Assembly (NCBI GenBank): GCA_029891345.1
Contig: CM057005.1
Coordinates: forward strand, 62,141,760 to 62,205,759
From: Dryococelus australis
Taxonomy: Eukaryota > Arthropoda > Insecta > Phasmatodea > Phasmatidae
DNA length: 64,000 bases
Reading direction: 5' to 3'
Part shown: positions 45,343 to 55,500 of the stretch, in pieces
Layout: every line of letters starts with the position of its first letter
Position numbering within the stretch: position 1 is the first letter of the stretch
Position numbers and translations under genes: made by a program
Notes under the pieces: generated by a model
The model's database searches: none
What the model was told of the DNA's origin: nothing
Seen by the model: only the letters and a program-made list of their open reading frames with translations

Positions 45343-48180
45343 TCTGGAAGAGTTTTTTAATTATCGTGTGGATATTTTTCTCTTTTTATATGCCTATTAC
45401 TTTAATGTTTGTATCACAATTATAACCTCACGCAATGGAACATGTATGAATGTCAATACATGTTCATAAGCAGTTGAATACAAAGTTTGACATTTTTTAC
45501 TTGTGCCTCATACAAAACGGATTTAGATTTAAATTATTTATGTAAAAATAATTAATATGTATGTCACATGTCAAAACAAATATATAAGTTGTTAAATGGA
45601 ATATTAATAGCTCGTTTGTTTAATATACACATAAAAAATTAATAAATTGTAAAATAATATATTAAATAATAAATATAGAAAGTAAAATATAATGACGAGA
45701 AAAGGGAACCCTATTGACGAATTCTTGCGGTGCACATCATGTAACCCGCAACTCTGAAGGGTTTTCTGGAAATTCTGTATTATTTTTTTATCGGTTACTA
45801 GATGATGTGATGATAACTGTGATATTCACACAGTTTCCAAGGTGTAAATGGGCCTCCACGTTGGGAAAGCAACTCCTTTACTTGTAAATGTTCTCACAGT
45901 GTGTAAGAGTAAATATTGGTGAGGTGTTAATGCAAGCTGTATGTACAGTACCCCAACTAACTTTACAACCGGAAAACACATACAATTTGAAAATTTATAA
46001 GTGGTGGTGTAAATTATTTTGAGTGCCCAGAGAAAATAAATGACTATGGCAAAATAAACTAAATCAACTTTTCGCGGACCCTAGAACCTTGGCGCCAGGC
46101 GCCTAGTACTAAGAATTGCCTTAGGATTAAGACGGTGCAAAATCTCGTACTTTCCTGAACTGAGTAGATAAATTAATTGCCATCTTAGCAACATCAATAA
46201 AATTCAAATAATGTTGTGACATTTCCAGCAAAATCTTTCTGGGAATTTTCCGAGTAAGTATTCCAATAAGATATTTTTTTCGTGCAAAACATGTAATACA
46301 CTTAGGCCAACATGCTACAAGAAGCTAAATCAGAGCAAAATATGTGGAAACCCCCCTTTTTACTCAAATCAACACATTTTAAACACTGGCATAGCATTTT
46401 TCAGACAATCGACAAGGAGTTCAAACACTTCAGGAAAAAAATTATTTGTATATATCACTTCATAGCACTTTAGAACAAGACATTATCAGAAGACACAATA
46501 TAGCACTTTCATTAAAAATAACATAGACAACACATGAAATCAGAACATATTCAATCAACTCGTAGCAACAAGATAATTCACCAAACGCATCGAACAAAAC
46601 CTTTACAAGTGAGAAACACAAGGACGCATCAGATATAGAAATCGCTTTCAGAGAAAATTACACTACAGCATACATAGGTTCTTAAACCTTCAAAATATAA
46701 TTTAGGAGACAAAATAAGAAAACTCTACTACAGTAAAACTGGTTTGAGTAGGGATAACTCTTAAATATCTTTGGGTGTGAGAATTTTTATGCTGGGCTTG
46801 CAGTAATAACTGCTAAAAATAATATTTCATTATCAAGCAATTCATCACTCAAATTGGAAAAGAAAACTATCTCATCCAACAGCAATCAATAAAATGAAAA
46901 TTACGTAATTTAATGAGATCAAACAAATTACTCTCCGATTAGTTCTTAGAGTGTGGCCTTCTAGGGTAAATTGATATTGGCACTCAAAATAAAGTTTATA
47001 TGCAATCACATTAAGAGGGCATCCAAGATACATCTTCCAATTAAAATGGGTCACTTCCAGAACCCATCTCAGATTCAACTCGGTAAGATTTATTTCAAAA
47101 CTCACTCATTAACATCCGCAACATTGCGGATGCAAATAGATGAACCCATCTGCCTTACTGCAGTCATACATGTCGTCAAACCACCGAGTCTCCCTGTCGC
47201 AGGTGATGCCGTCGGCTCTAGTTCCCGCATATATCACACCTCAAAATACTGGAATTAACTCGCCTGTAGAAGCAGGAAATCCAGGTCGCCTAATACAAAC
47301 TCAGTATCCAGAAACATAATTGACAAGGAACCATGTGCGATGTCACGACCCATCCTCGACGAAACTCTCGGGCATCTAAATACGACGTCCTCGCGGTTTT
47401 CATGGCTACTGACAGAAGAAGGGCGAATTAAGGGCCTACACACCCACGCCAAGCATGAATGCGGAAGTTCCAAACCTCATTGTTATCAGCTCAGCCGAGA
47501 TTGGCTGGTAACAATAAAGTTTGAGTTCGCCTCCCTTCATACCGAAACAACGTGCAGGACACGTTCCTATATTCCATATTGACAATAATCACACGTCAAA
47601 ATCGATCGTTAAAATTACAGACATAATACTGTCGGCTCATGGAATAGAATGTCACCACAGGTAAGCATTACGTCTTAAATTACGTGAATACATTGAAAAT
47701 AAGGATAAATGTGTTCATTCAAATCAGTTATGCACACGAGTGGACAAATTAACCTTTAAATATGTCGTTCAATGTAAAAACAATAACAAGTTCGTGTTGG
47801 TAAACACACCGCTCAGTGTCTATTCTCAACAAAATATAGTATTTTTTTTAGTTCCAGTGTCAATATAAGCATAATGTCACGTTTGGTGTATTTTGCAGAC
47901 AAAATTTAAAGTAAATAAATCTGACTGTAAATAACTTTACATGAGGTTTCTGCAGTGCAAAGCACTACAATGGTAACATTAATTTTTTTTATATCCTTCC
48001 GTGAAGGTGTGACAAATTGCACGAAGATCACCTATGTTATTTTCAAATCCCACCCACTTCCCCACAAATTCCAACCCTTTTAGAATTTACTCCAAATTGC
48101 GAATTCAATTGGTTTTTATTCACATGATATATAAGTGTGTCAAATATGAAGTAGGTGTTGCAATTAGGAGAGTCAGGAAG
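45343..48180. other. Non-coding right arm of the Transib element
   Basis: About 2.8 kb between the transposase and the right end. It contains only short open frames on both strands near 46,870-47,580, with no recognised domain. The block 47,130-47,580 is GC-richer than its surroundings and may be a captured or nested sequence. I find no second pair of inverted repeats to prove that. Confidence 0.45.
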
Positions 48181-48219
48181 GATTTTTGGCACTATGAAGA
48201 GTGAATCCAGCCCACTGTG
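48181..48219 (-). promoter_or_regulatory. Right terminal recombination-signal-like sequence
   Basis: Read on the minus strand: heptamer CACAGTG (48,213-48,219), 23-bp spacer (48,190-48,212), nonamer CCAAAAATC (48,181-48,189), 7 of 9 matches to the RSS consensus. The spacer is 19/23 identical to the left one. Both ends are therefore of the 23 type. Confidence 0.85.
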
Positions 48220-48589
48220 AGTCGTTACCAAATTTACTGTGCGAATTTCACTCAGTGGGCTCATTAAAATATATGTATGCAGGAGCAGTTCATTTCAAAA
48301 GTGCTTACTTTATCGTGAACAGCCTTTATCATATGTTACGTACAATCGAAAGTAGCTGTCCTTCAGAAAATTTTACAGCTTCTAAATATGTGACTTTAAC
48401 TTACAAGCATATCGTTACATGTTGCTGGACTGCGTCGCTTCTCTTCCCCCGCCCCACTCGAACTGCCGAAACAGTGTGCTGAGAATAGAGCAATAATGCG
48501 AGAAGCAAGCGGTGATTTGCAAAGGCGATCCGCTGCGTGTACAAGTAATGTAAGCCTATCGGGACTCGGGCGCTCTTTACCTTCAGTGG

Positions 48590-49455
48590 ATTGGATTGAA
48601 TTTCTAGAGTTATCTTTTCAAGAATGTCCTGATCATTGCCCTAGTCTCTCTCAGCATTACTCGGGGTGCAGGGAAACTTCCAGATCGTGACTACAAGAAC
48701 TACTTGAGCCGCGACGGTCCTCCGAGTCAACAGTTCTAGAGTTTGGAGGATTGTGCGACGTTAAGTGCCAGGAGTGCGATGGACAGCGAATTGACGAACC
48801 AGCAGAATGTCTAGTGGCGGCGAGAGCCACCAGCGGAAGTGAAGTCTGCGGACTGCAAGCACCCTGTACAGTGGAGAGTGAGACTGATCGGCGGAACTAC
48901 TGAACTGGATGCGTGAGTGTCAGATATATGGGATGATGGCAATAGACAGATTGAATATGCGTAAATAATGAGTGTAAATTCACTACAACAAATAAAGAAA
49001 CATAGAGAAGGACTTTAATTAGAATTGAGATAGATATTATACACTGTGCTCATTGAGAATATCAAGACTTATAGTGGAGATAGCTCAGAGGCAGTTTGAT
49101 CGCTGTCTTTATATTAGTTAGTCATATAATTCACAATTATTATTAATGCATTATACAATCCAAATTCCTACTGCCATCGTTCCAGATGTGTCTCACTCAC
49201 ATATGAAATCCCACAGTTCCGCCAGTCAGACTCACTCTCCACTGTATCTATGCTCGCAGGCTGTACTCTCGCTGGTACCGTAAACTTGGTGCATAAGACC
49301 ATACAAGCCTCCAGACTCCGAACTTGAAGGACCACCCCAGCTTGTATAGGCCAGCTGTATCGATCCGAGAAAGTTCTCGCTTTTCTCCTTGGAAGGTTCG
49401 AATGTCTGGGGTTTATCGTTTTAAGAATGTTCTGGTCATCGTCCCCGCCTCCCTC
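48590..49455. repeat. Inverted pair of LTR-like sequences, tail to tail
   Basis: 48,590-48,990 (plus) and 49,120-49,455 (minus) are diverged inverted copies. The best part is CAGTGGAGAGTGAGACTGAT/CGGCGGAACT at 48,868-48,900 against 49,212-49,246. AAGAATGTCCTGATCATTGC-like, GGTCCTCCGAGT-like and GTTTGGAGGATTGT-like segments also match. The plus copy ends in an AATAAAGAAAC context, LTR- or polyadenylation-like. No internal retroelement genes. They could be two solo LTRs or a foldback element. Confidence 0.55.
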
Positions 49456-49459
49456 CAGT

Positions 49460-50209
49460 AAAACACATTCCTTATTTTGAAATGTTATTGTACTTAATAA
49501 AATACTATATACTCGAGTTAATGTTTTAAACTATTTTGTAAAAATCCAAGTAATTTGCGAGGCATTGAATTTCGTGTTCACGCAGTCGACAGTTCTATTT
49601 TTTTTCTTTCAAATGACACAGAATAAAATGAATAATGGTAAAAAGTGGAAATTTTACGGAATGAACAAATAATTCAAAGGTTTAGCGAAATATCGTATAT
49701 ACTTACAGGTTAAAATTCTTTATGTGGATGATTCAAAATAATTTATTTTTGAATAGCTATCTGTAAAGCTGTAAGAATGACGTAAAGAAACATTTCCAAG
49801 AGTGAAATAAGTACGCAGTCCACTAAAACTCTAGATACTAATTTTATAACTAAAACAATATTCTTTATTTTTACTACTGTGTACAAAAACCCACATTTAA
49901 TTTAGGAAGATATTTTTAAAAGTATATATTTCAAGGAAATGTGTTTATAAATATATTTCCAATGACCTTAACGTCAGTCTATTGTGCTGAATAAAATGCG
50001 TATATATCAGCATTGGTGTGCTAGCATTTGCAATACAGTAAACCAGACCAACAAAATTTATTTACAATATAAGTTAAAGCAAAAATCGAAAAATAAATAT
50101 AGTTTTGAAAAGCATGAAAAGAATCAAACCACATTATATATATATATCTTTGCATTAATGAAACACTTATATGAGAAGTCTAATGAATACCATGTGTTTA
50201 TTTTCAGGT
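49460..50209. other. Unassigned stretch
   Basis: AT-rich with a short TA microsatellite at 50,136-50,147. It presumably includes the 5' flank of the pogo-like element. I could not find its left inverted repeat. Confidence 0.4.
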
Positions 50210-52211
50210 CTTGTTCGAAGTATAAACGGAAGACAGGTCGTCAATCATGGTACCATTACTTGATGGAGAGGGCAATTCGGGAAGTTGTGTAAGGATCAAT
50301 GGGGACTTTCAAGGCAGCCAAGCAGTTTAGTGTTCCCCAGACAACCCTTGAAAGGCAGCCAAGCAGTTCAGTGTTCCCAGACAACCCTTTCAAGGCAGCC
50401 AAGCAGTTCAGTGTTCCCCAGACAACCCTTGAAAGGCAGCCAAGCAGTTCAGTGTTCCCCAGACAACCCTTGAAAGGCGTGTGCAGAAAGTCTTGGATGA
50501 AAAATCTGTCATGGAAGCGACAGAGAAAGGAACCTCATTCTTTTGTACATAAGATGCTACTGTTTCGTAGGCATATGACAAACCATTACTCAAAGTGTTT
50601 CTTTTTTGTTCAGAGTTGGGAAGATTCAAGACAGTCTTCTGTATAAACCAAGAAAAGGAATTAGTTTCGCACATCCTTGACATGTAGGGTGTTTGAATTT
50701 AGCTTGAATGATTTGCGAGCCTTAGCATTCGAGTTAGCTGAACGAAATAAACTGGATCATAATTTTAACAAAGATAACAAAAAGGCTGGGAAATGTTGGT
50801 ATTATTCATTTTTGAAAAGAAATTTGAAATTTCATTGAGAACACCCTAAGCCACTTCTCTCGCCAGAGCTATGGGATTCAACAGTGTCTCAGTTGCAACA
50901 TTTTTTTGAGTTACTGCGACAAGAATATGAAAAATACTACTTTGGAGCAGACCAGATTTGGAATGTCGATGAAACGGGAGTTTGTACAGTTCCCAAAAAT
51001 ATGTCAAAGGTTATGGATTTGAAAAGGAAAAAAACGAGTTGGAAAGTTGTCTTCTGCAAAGAGTGCCACCCTGGTTACATCAGTGGTCTATATGACCGCG
51101 GCAGGAAAGTTCATGCCATTAATGTTCTTATTCCCCAGAGAAAGGCCAAATAATGATTCCCTCGATCATTCACCACCTGGAACTACAGCTGGGTATCATG
51201 AGAGTGATTGGATGCAAAAAACATAATTTTGTTACTTAGTTTAAGAGGTTTGTGGCTTTTACTAATCCTACAGCAGACAAGCCAGTCCTTATGCTCGAGG
51301 GACACGCAACACACACGAAAAGTCTAGATTTGGTTTTGCTGTCTGGTGAACATCATGTGGTGAGCATATGCTTCCCGCCTCATTGTGCGCATCGCATGCA
51401 ACCTTTGGACATTTTCTTGATCGTACCGCTGAGCCAGTACTACACTCAGGAGGTTGATAAGTAGCTACTGCAGCACCGTGGTCGTTCTGTCTCTGAGAAG
51501 CAAGTTGCTGAGCTCTATGGAAAAGCTTTCACGAGAGCTGCTTTAATGCAGACTGGTTTCAATGGATTTAGAAATACAGGAATTTGCCCATTCGATCCAA
51601 ACATATTCCCAGACTACCTATTTGAACCATCAGGCACAATATAAAGACCTGCTCAGGCACAAGTCGAAATTCAAGAACATAATAAATCTTGTTGATAAGG
51701 TTGACCAAAGCAGGATGGCGAACTTAATGAACAACCTGAACCGGCACCTGTGACACTACTTAGTTCAGCACAAGAAAAAATAAATTCGAGGTTCAGCTTT
51801 GCATCTCCGGATGATGTAAAGATTTTACATTCTGAAAGAAACTTCACGAAAAGTCGCAGAAGTGGTAAAACATCAGTGTTGACCTCTACACCAACTAGTT
51901 GCAGCTGAGTCAATGAAACAAATCAAGTCTAAGGTATGCCAGAAGAAAATCTTCCAGTGTTCCAAAGAAAATTCCTTAAAGTGGCATGTAGACTGTTTGG
52001 TGAATCATTAAAGTCAAAAACTCATGAATTGAGTTCAAGCTCTGATGAAGATAGTGATAATGCTTCATGTGTGTACTACAATGAACTTTATTCAAGATCT
52101 GTAGCCCAAGAAGGCAGGATCCAGTGTGTACAGTGTAAAATCTGGGCCCATGAACTTTGTGGCGGAGCCGATGTACTGGATGACAGATTTATTTGTGACT
52201 ATTTTAAGTAG
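50210..52211 (+). pseudogene. pogo/Tigger-like transposase (DDE_1 type), decayed
   Basis: The N-terminal part has KRKTGRQSW and FKAAKQFSVPQTTLERRV, the helix-turn-helix (CENP-B/psq type) that binds the element ends. This region is disrupted by a tandem repeat. Next come SLNDLRALAFELAERNKLDH, KAGKCWYYSFLKRN, and the first catalytic Asp in WNVDETG (50,968-50,970). The second block, LMLEGHATHT, has Glu instead of Asp (51,297-51,299). The third is MQPLDIF (Asp 51,408-51,410), 36 residues later. After TGFNGFRNTGICPFDPNIFP a C-terminal cysteine-rich PHD-like tail follows (CVYYNELYS, IQCVQCKIWAHELCGG, FICDYF), in which some cysteines are already lost. Many stops and frameshifts, so inactive. The family is recognised from motif order. 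Ends of the element are uncertain. Confidence 0.88.
50313..50475 (+). repeat. Four tandem copies of a 40-41-bp unit inside the transposase HTH
   Basis: Units start at 50,313, 50,354, 50,394 and 50,435. Each is GGCAGCCAAGCAGTTCAGTG plus TTCCCCAGACAACCCTTGAAA with few changes. The unit corresponds to the codons for AAKQFSVPQTTLE of the DNA-binding helix. Two units (81 bp) restore the frame, so that peptide appears again after a frame-shifted copy. Confidence 0.95.
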
Positions 52212-52519
52212 GCCTACAAATTTTATTTAAAATAACACAATATTTTTATTTTAAACGCTTGTAGCAGACGCTCAGTATATGTTATGAAAAAAATTGACAA
52301 ATTTGATAACAGATTTCGGATTTTTTTTTAATATACCTGTTTTTGTAGACTATTGTCCATGTTTCAACGTTTTTTTTGCACTAATTTGCTTGTCAAAAAT
52401 GTATCTCTTTTTATTATACTAACGGTTATAAAAGAGTCATTACCTACAAAAACAAATAGAAGACCTCTTATTAGCACATCTAAGTATTCAATGTAATTCA
52501 ACATTAATTGTTATAACTA

Positions 52520-52745
52520 CCCCATTTTATCAAACCGGTTGGACAAAATGGGGACAAATCACTTTTTATATAAAATACAATGTACCAAAAAAATAAAACA
52601 AGAAAATATAATTTCAACTGTGTATCATAGTAGTAAAATAAATAAAGCTTATATTGCGTAAATTACATCAATATACCTTTTTTCATTTATTCACTAGAGT
52701 ATATCAAAGTTCAACCTCCCCGTTTTGTCCAACTTTCCCCTAAAT
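52520..52745. repeat. 34-bp palindrome plus a third inverted copy, probably the 3' end of the pogo-like element
   Basis: 52,520-52,553 is a near-perfect palindrome (CCCCATTTT ... AAAATGGGG) centred on ACCGGT. A further copy, CTCCCCGTTTTGTCCAACTT, lies at 52,716-52,736 and runs on to TTCCCCTAA. Three occurrences of the same motif downstream of a pogo-like gene suggest subterminal transposase-binding sites. It could instead be a separate small MITE of about 215 bp. Confidence 0.6.
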
Positions 52746-53182
52746 AGTCAATAATTTAAATTTTCTCCACACGTAAGAATTCATAAATATACAGATTATT
52801 TCCACACAGTCATTAGCTAATGTGTTACTGATATTTAAATCAGAGTTTAACATTTTATGTTCAAACATGGATAATTTCATACCGGTTTGGTTTATTACCG
52901 AGTGAAAAACACATTCATTTGAAAGGAAACGGTAGCAGTTTCCAAATTTTTTACATTTGTAGTCTGGTACGTGGTTAGCATATTAAAGGAAATCTCCGCT
53001 TTAAAGGTTTTGAACTTCGGCTGTTATTTAAAATAATTTGTTTCTCGCCTGACATATGCCATACTGGATTTCATAGACAAATTTTTTAGTTTAAGGCGAC
53101 AAATTCCTGGTTTGTATTCGTAATTTAATAAACAGTCATTTATAACTCGGAGGAAATGTCAAATTAGTATCAAAGTTCTTTA
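52746..53182. other. Unassigned stretch
   Basis: AT-rich, nothing recognised. Confidence 0.4.
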
Positions 53183-53428
53183 GGAGTGAGTGAAGAGATT
53201 TTGACGGTTCTTAACAGCGAGGTCTTGAGAGCCGATGGCGGTGAGTATGAAGCAGTGCCGGAACGCAAGGATGGAGGAAGGGGAGAACCCCGAGAAGACC
53301 TGCTGACCAGCGGCATCGTCTGCCACGATTCCCACATGCGAAAGTCAGGAGGCGTCTCTGCCGGGAATCGAGCCCGGTTCGCCTTGGTGGGAGGCAAGTA
53401 GTCTAACCACTACACCACCGCGGCCCCT
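53183..53428 (-). mobile_element. tRNA-derived SINE (family 2), copy 3
   Basis: The best-preserved head. The minus strand reads GGCCGCGGTGGTGTAGTGGT then TAGACTACTTGCCTCCCACC (A-box region) and GGCTCGATTCCCGGC (B box). The 3' part CTCTCAAGACCTCGCTGTTA matches the copies at 39.2 and 40.5 kb. It is not a functional tRNA gene: the body continues without a closing acceptor stem. Confidence 0.88.
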
Positions 53429-53550
53429 GAAGTCCTCTAGGAATTTTCATCCAACCCGAAGTACCATTAGAGCTGTAAGTTCCAGTATCTTCGATAACCG
53501 GGAACACTTAAAAGATTATTATTAATTACTGACTAGTCACTTGAAACTAT

Positions 53551-53968
53551 AAGGTGTTCACGGAAATTAGAACTTTTGAAAGTCCTGCTTAAGATCTACT
53601 TGTATGCTTGTTGTGTATACTTCCACCTTATGTAAAATTAACAATGCCATGGGCCTCATCTCTTTATTCCTGCGTTGGTCAAGTGAAAGTGTGAAATTAT
53701 TAGAAAAGTATATGTTTTGCAAATCTGCTAATTTAAAAACTTTGACGTAATAAGAAAAACAGAAAGCGAAAGAAATAATTTAAGTTATCACAAATTGATA
53801 CCTAACACTTGTTATTCGACGTTAAGATATGGAACTTCTTTCCAGCCATCGTTACCAACTTCACTGGGCGCATGTCACTCAGTGAGCCCGTCTAAATATA
53901 TGCTGGTAGGGGCAATGATTTTCTTCTTATGTTGATTGCAAAGTGTTCACTTCATCGTCAACAGCCTT
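53551..53968 (-). mobile_element. MITE family A, copy A6
   Basis: Uninterrupted reverse copy with ends AAGGTGTTCACGGAAATTAG and TTCATCGTCAACAGCCTT, TA-flanked. It contains GATATGGAACTTCTTTCCAG followed directly by CCATCGTTACCAACTTCACT, the sequence used to place the Transib insertion in copy A5. Confidence 0.88.
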
Positions 53969-53970
53969 TA

Positions 53971-54474
53971 GCAAATAAATTAGGACCTTCGTATAGCCTA
54001 TTCCAAAAGGTTCCTCCTGCAGGTATACAGCTATTTCGCGCGTTCAAGACCTCGAAACGTGAGAGCTGTAAGGCCGACTCTTGCTCGCACACAATAAGCC
54101 CCATCGCCTCTATGCACAATGTGATTAACTGGTGTGCAGTATTTCCGTCCGAGACTCGCTTGAACGTGACTTTAAGCGGCGACCCTCTATTTTTATGGCA
54201 TGCTAAGAAACATACATATATGGTGAGTGCCTTAAAGACCACTCGAAAGTTTCTGTACAGAAAATTTTGCAGCCAAAACTGATTATCCTCGGTAAAAAAA
54301 TGAATATTTCTCCTTTCGCCACTAGAGTCTATTCGCGGTTTCTTTACACTTTTTGGATCAAACCTTTGATAAAACACCCCATATATAACGTGCTTGGTCG
54401 TTTATTAAAAATATCACGCGTGACAAGCGTTTCATATTTTTGTTAACATAAAAGTACCTTAGTTATAATAAATT
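53971..54474. other. Unassigned stretch
   Basis: Contains overlapping open frames on both strands (up to 139 codons, minus, 53,958-54,377), most of it outside the MITE. The product is not recognised. Confidence 0.35.
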
Positions 54475-54735
54475 GAACTATTACTTATATTTGATCTGTA
54501 AATTGAAATATTTTATGTATAATGAAAATGAATAAAAAAATAGTGAGAAAATAAGTGGGTTTTAATGCCTAATAAGAAGAATTACCTATGCAGAATGTAA
54601 TTATACGAACTATTACTTATATTTGATCTGTAAATTGAAATATTTTATGTATAATTAACATGAAAAAAATAGTGAGAAAATAAGTGGGTTTTAATGTCTA
54701 ATAAGAAGAAGTACCTATGCAGAATGTAATTATAC
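54475..54735. repeat. Tandem duplication of a 130-bp unit
   Basis: 54,475-54,606 and 54,607-54,735 are almost identical (GAACTATTACTTATATTTGA at both starts, AATGTAATTATAC at both ends). They differ by a few bases and a short indel. The high identity points to a recent event. Confidence 0.95.
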
Positions 54736-55344
54736 AGAGTGCGCACGAATGTTGTGCGCTGTCCTTTTGGTGAAATTTTGTCGATTCGGTTAAGCTTTGC
54801 TCTCACGAGGCCGACGAATAGCCAAAAAGTATACCTCTAGCAGAGTTTCAGGAAAATGAGACAGGGATAATTTATTCTGGCGCAATATTTACGCGGATAA
54901 CTATTTGTTGGATTTCCGTTTTTTCGTGTACGGTACGGTGACCGCATTCAAGCTCGCGATATTTGAAATCTTAAGCGAGCAGAATAGGATGTCTGTGCAG
55001 GTTTGGCCCAGCCCTCGGTGGCTTCACGTGATTCCAAGCGAGTCGTAACCCTGTCTTCGCGGCGAAGCACTGCCGTCTCCACAGTGTATCGGCTCACCCG
55101 CGGAGGACAGGAGGAGATGGGGCGATGTGAGGAAGGGGTCCTTCAGCTCAAACGACGCGCGCGATCATTGCAAATGGGCGGTTAACAAGTGCTGCGGGGT
55201 TGGCTGCGATAACGGTCGTTTCCTGGTCGCTCGCGCCCGCAGTACGTTATCTCACCCAGACTCCGCTTCTGGTCCTCGGGCCACGCGGATGTGGGCCAGT
55301 CACACTTATCCGCTGTAATCGCAAAACATCCCGGAAAGTACTTG
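54736..55344. other. Unassigned, CpG-rich in its second half
   Basis: 55,000-55,320 is CpG-rich with short open frames (for example 55,003-55,185). No recognisable product. It could be a first exon or regulatory island. Confidence 0.3.
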
Positions 55345-55500
55345 TAGGCTATTCACGGAAAAGTGAGCCCTTTTGAAATCCCTCCCATTTGAAATGGTGG
55401 TCAATAAACAGTCTATATGTTATTTTAGCCTTAGGAGTTTACTATCGAGTGCGGTGGAATACGCACTCTGTGTTTATTACTTACATGGTAATGGAACTTC
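55345..55500 (+). mobile_element. MITE family B, 5' part only (B2)
   Basis: TAGGCTATTCACGGAAAAGT starts it, and the interior follows family B (CCCATTTGAAATGGTGGTCA, TAGCCTTAGGAGTTTACTAT, GAGTGCGGTGGAATACGC) to about 55,500. The right terminus is absent. Confidence 0.75.

Larger units (their letters stand above)
42215..48219 (+). mobile_element. Transib-like DNA transposon with RSS-like ends
   Basis: A 6,005-bp element bounded by CACAGTG...CACTGTG. The terminal repeats, about 39 bp (34 identical), consist of heptamer CACAGTG, a 23-bp spacer beginning GGCTGGAT and ending TCATAGTG, and a nonamer (ACAAAAATC left, CCAAAAATC right). The encoded transposase relic resembles the RAG1 core. The flanking pentamers CGTGG (left) and AGTCG (right) replace CATCG of the MITE consensus, which fits a mutated 5-bp GC-rich target duplication as made by Transib and RAG. 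Known: Transib is the superfamily from which the RAG1 core and RSSs are thought to derive. Inferred: assignment of this copy to Transib. It is inactive. Confidence 0.88.
41913..48326 (-). mobile_element. MITE family A, copy A5, interrupted by the Transib element
   Basis: The reverse-orientation family A copy occupies 41,913-42,214 and 48,220-48,326. The left part starts TAGGCTATGCATGGCAAAAT and ends GATATGGAACTTCTTTCCAT. The right part resumes at CGTTACCAAATTTACTGTGC and ends TTATCGTGAACAGCCTT. Intact copies such as 53,551-53,968 join these two parts directly, which defines the insertion point of the 6-kb element to the base. Confidence 0.9.

Noticed and set aside
45287-45469. Small open frame overlapping the end of the Transib transposase
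   Set aside because: Frame-shifted shadow of the acidic C-terminal tail.
46088-46105. Primer-binding-site-like TTGGCGCCAGGCGCC
   Set aside because: No flanking long terminal repeats or gag-pol sequence. A short palindrome can arise by chance.
53183-53428. Functional tRNA gene on the minus strand
   Set aside because: A-box and B-box are good, but there is no closed cloverleaf and acceptor stem. The body continues into sequence shared with two other loci, so it is a SINE.
54475-54735. CRISPR-like array
   Set aside because: Only two adjacent copies with no spacers, in a eukaryotic context. The same applies to 27,900-28,102 and the 41-bp units at 50,313.
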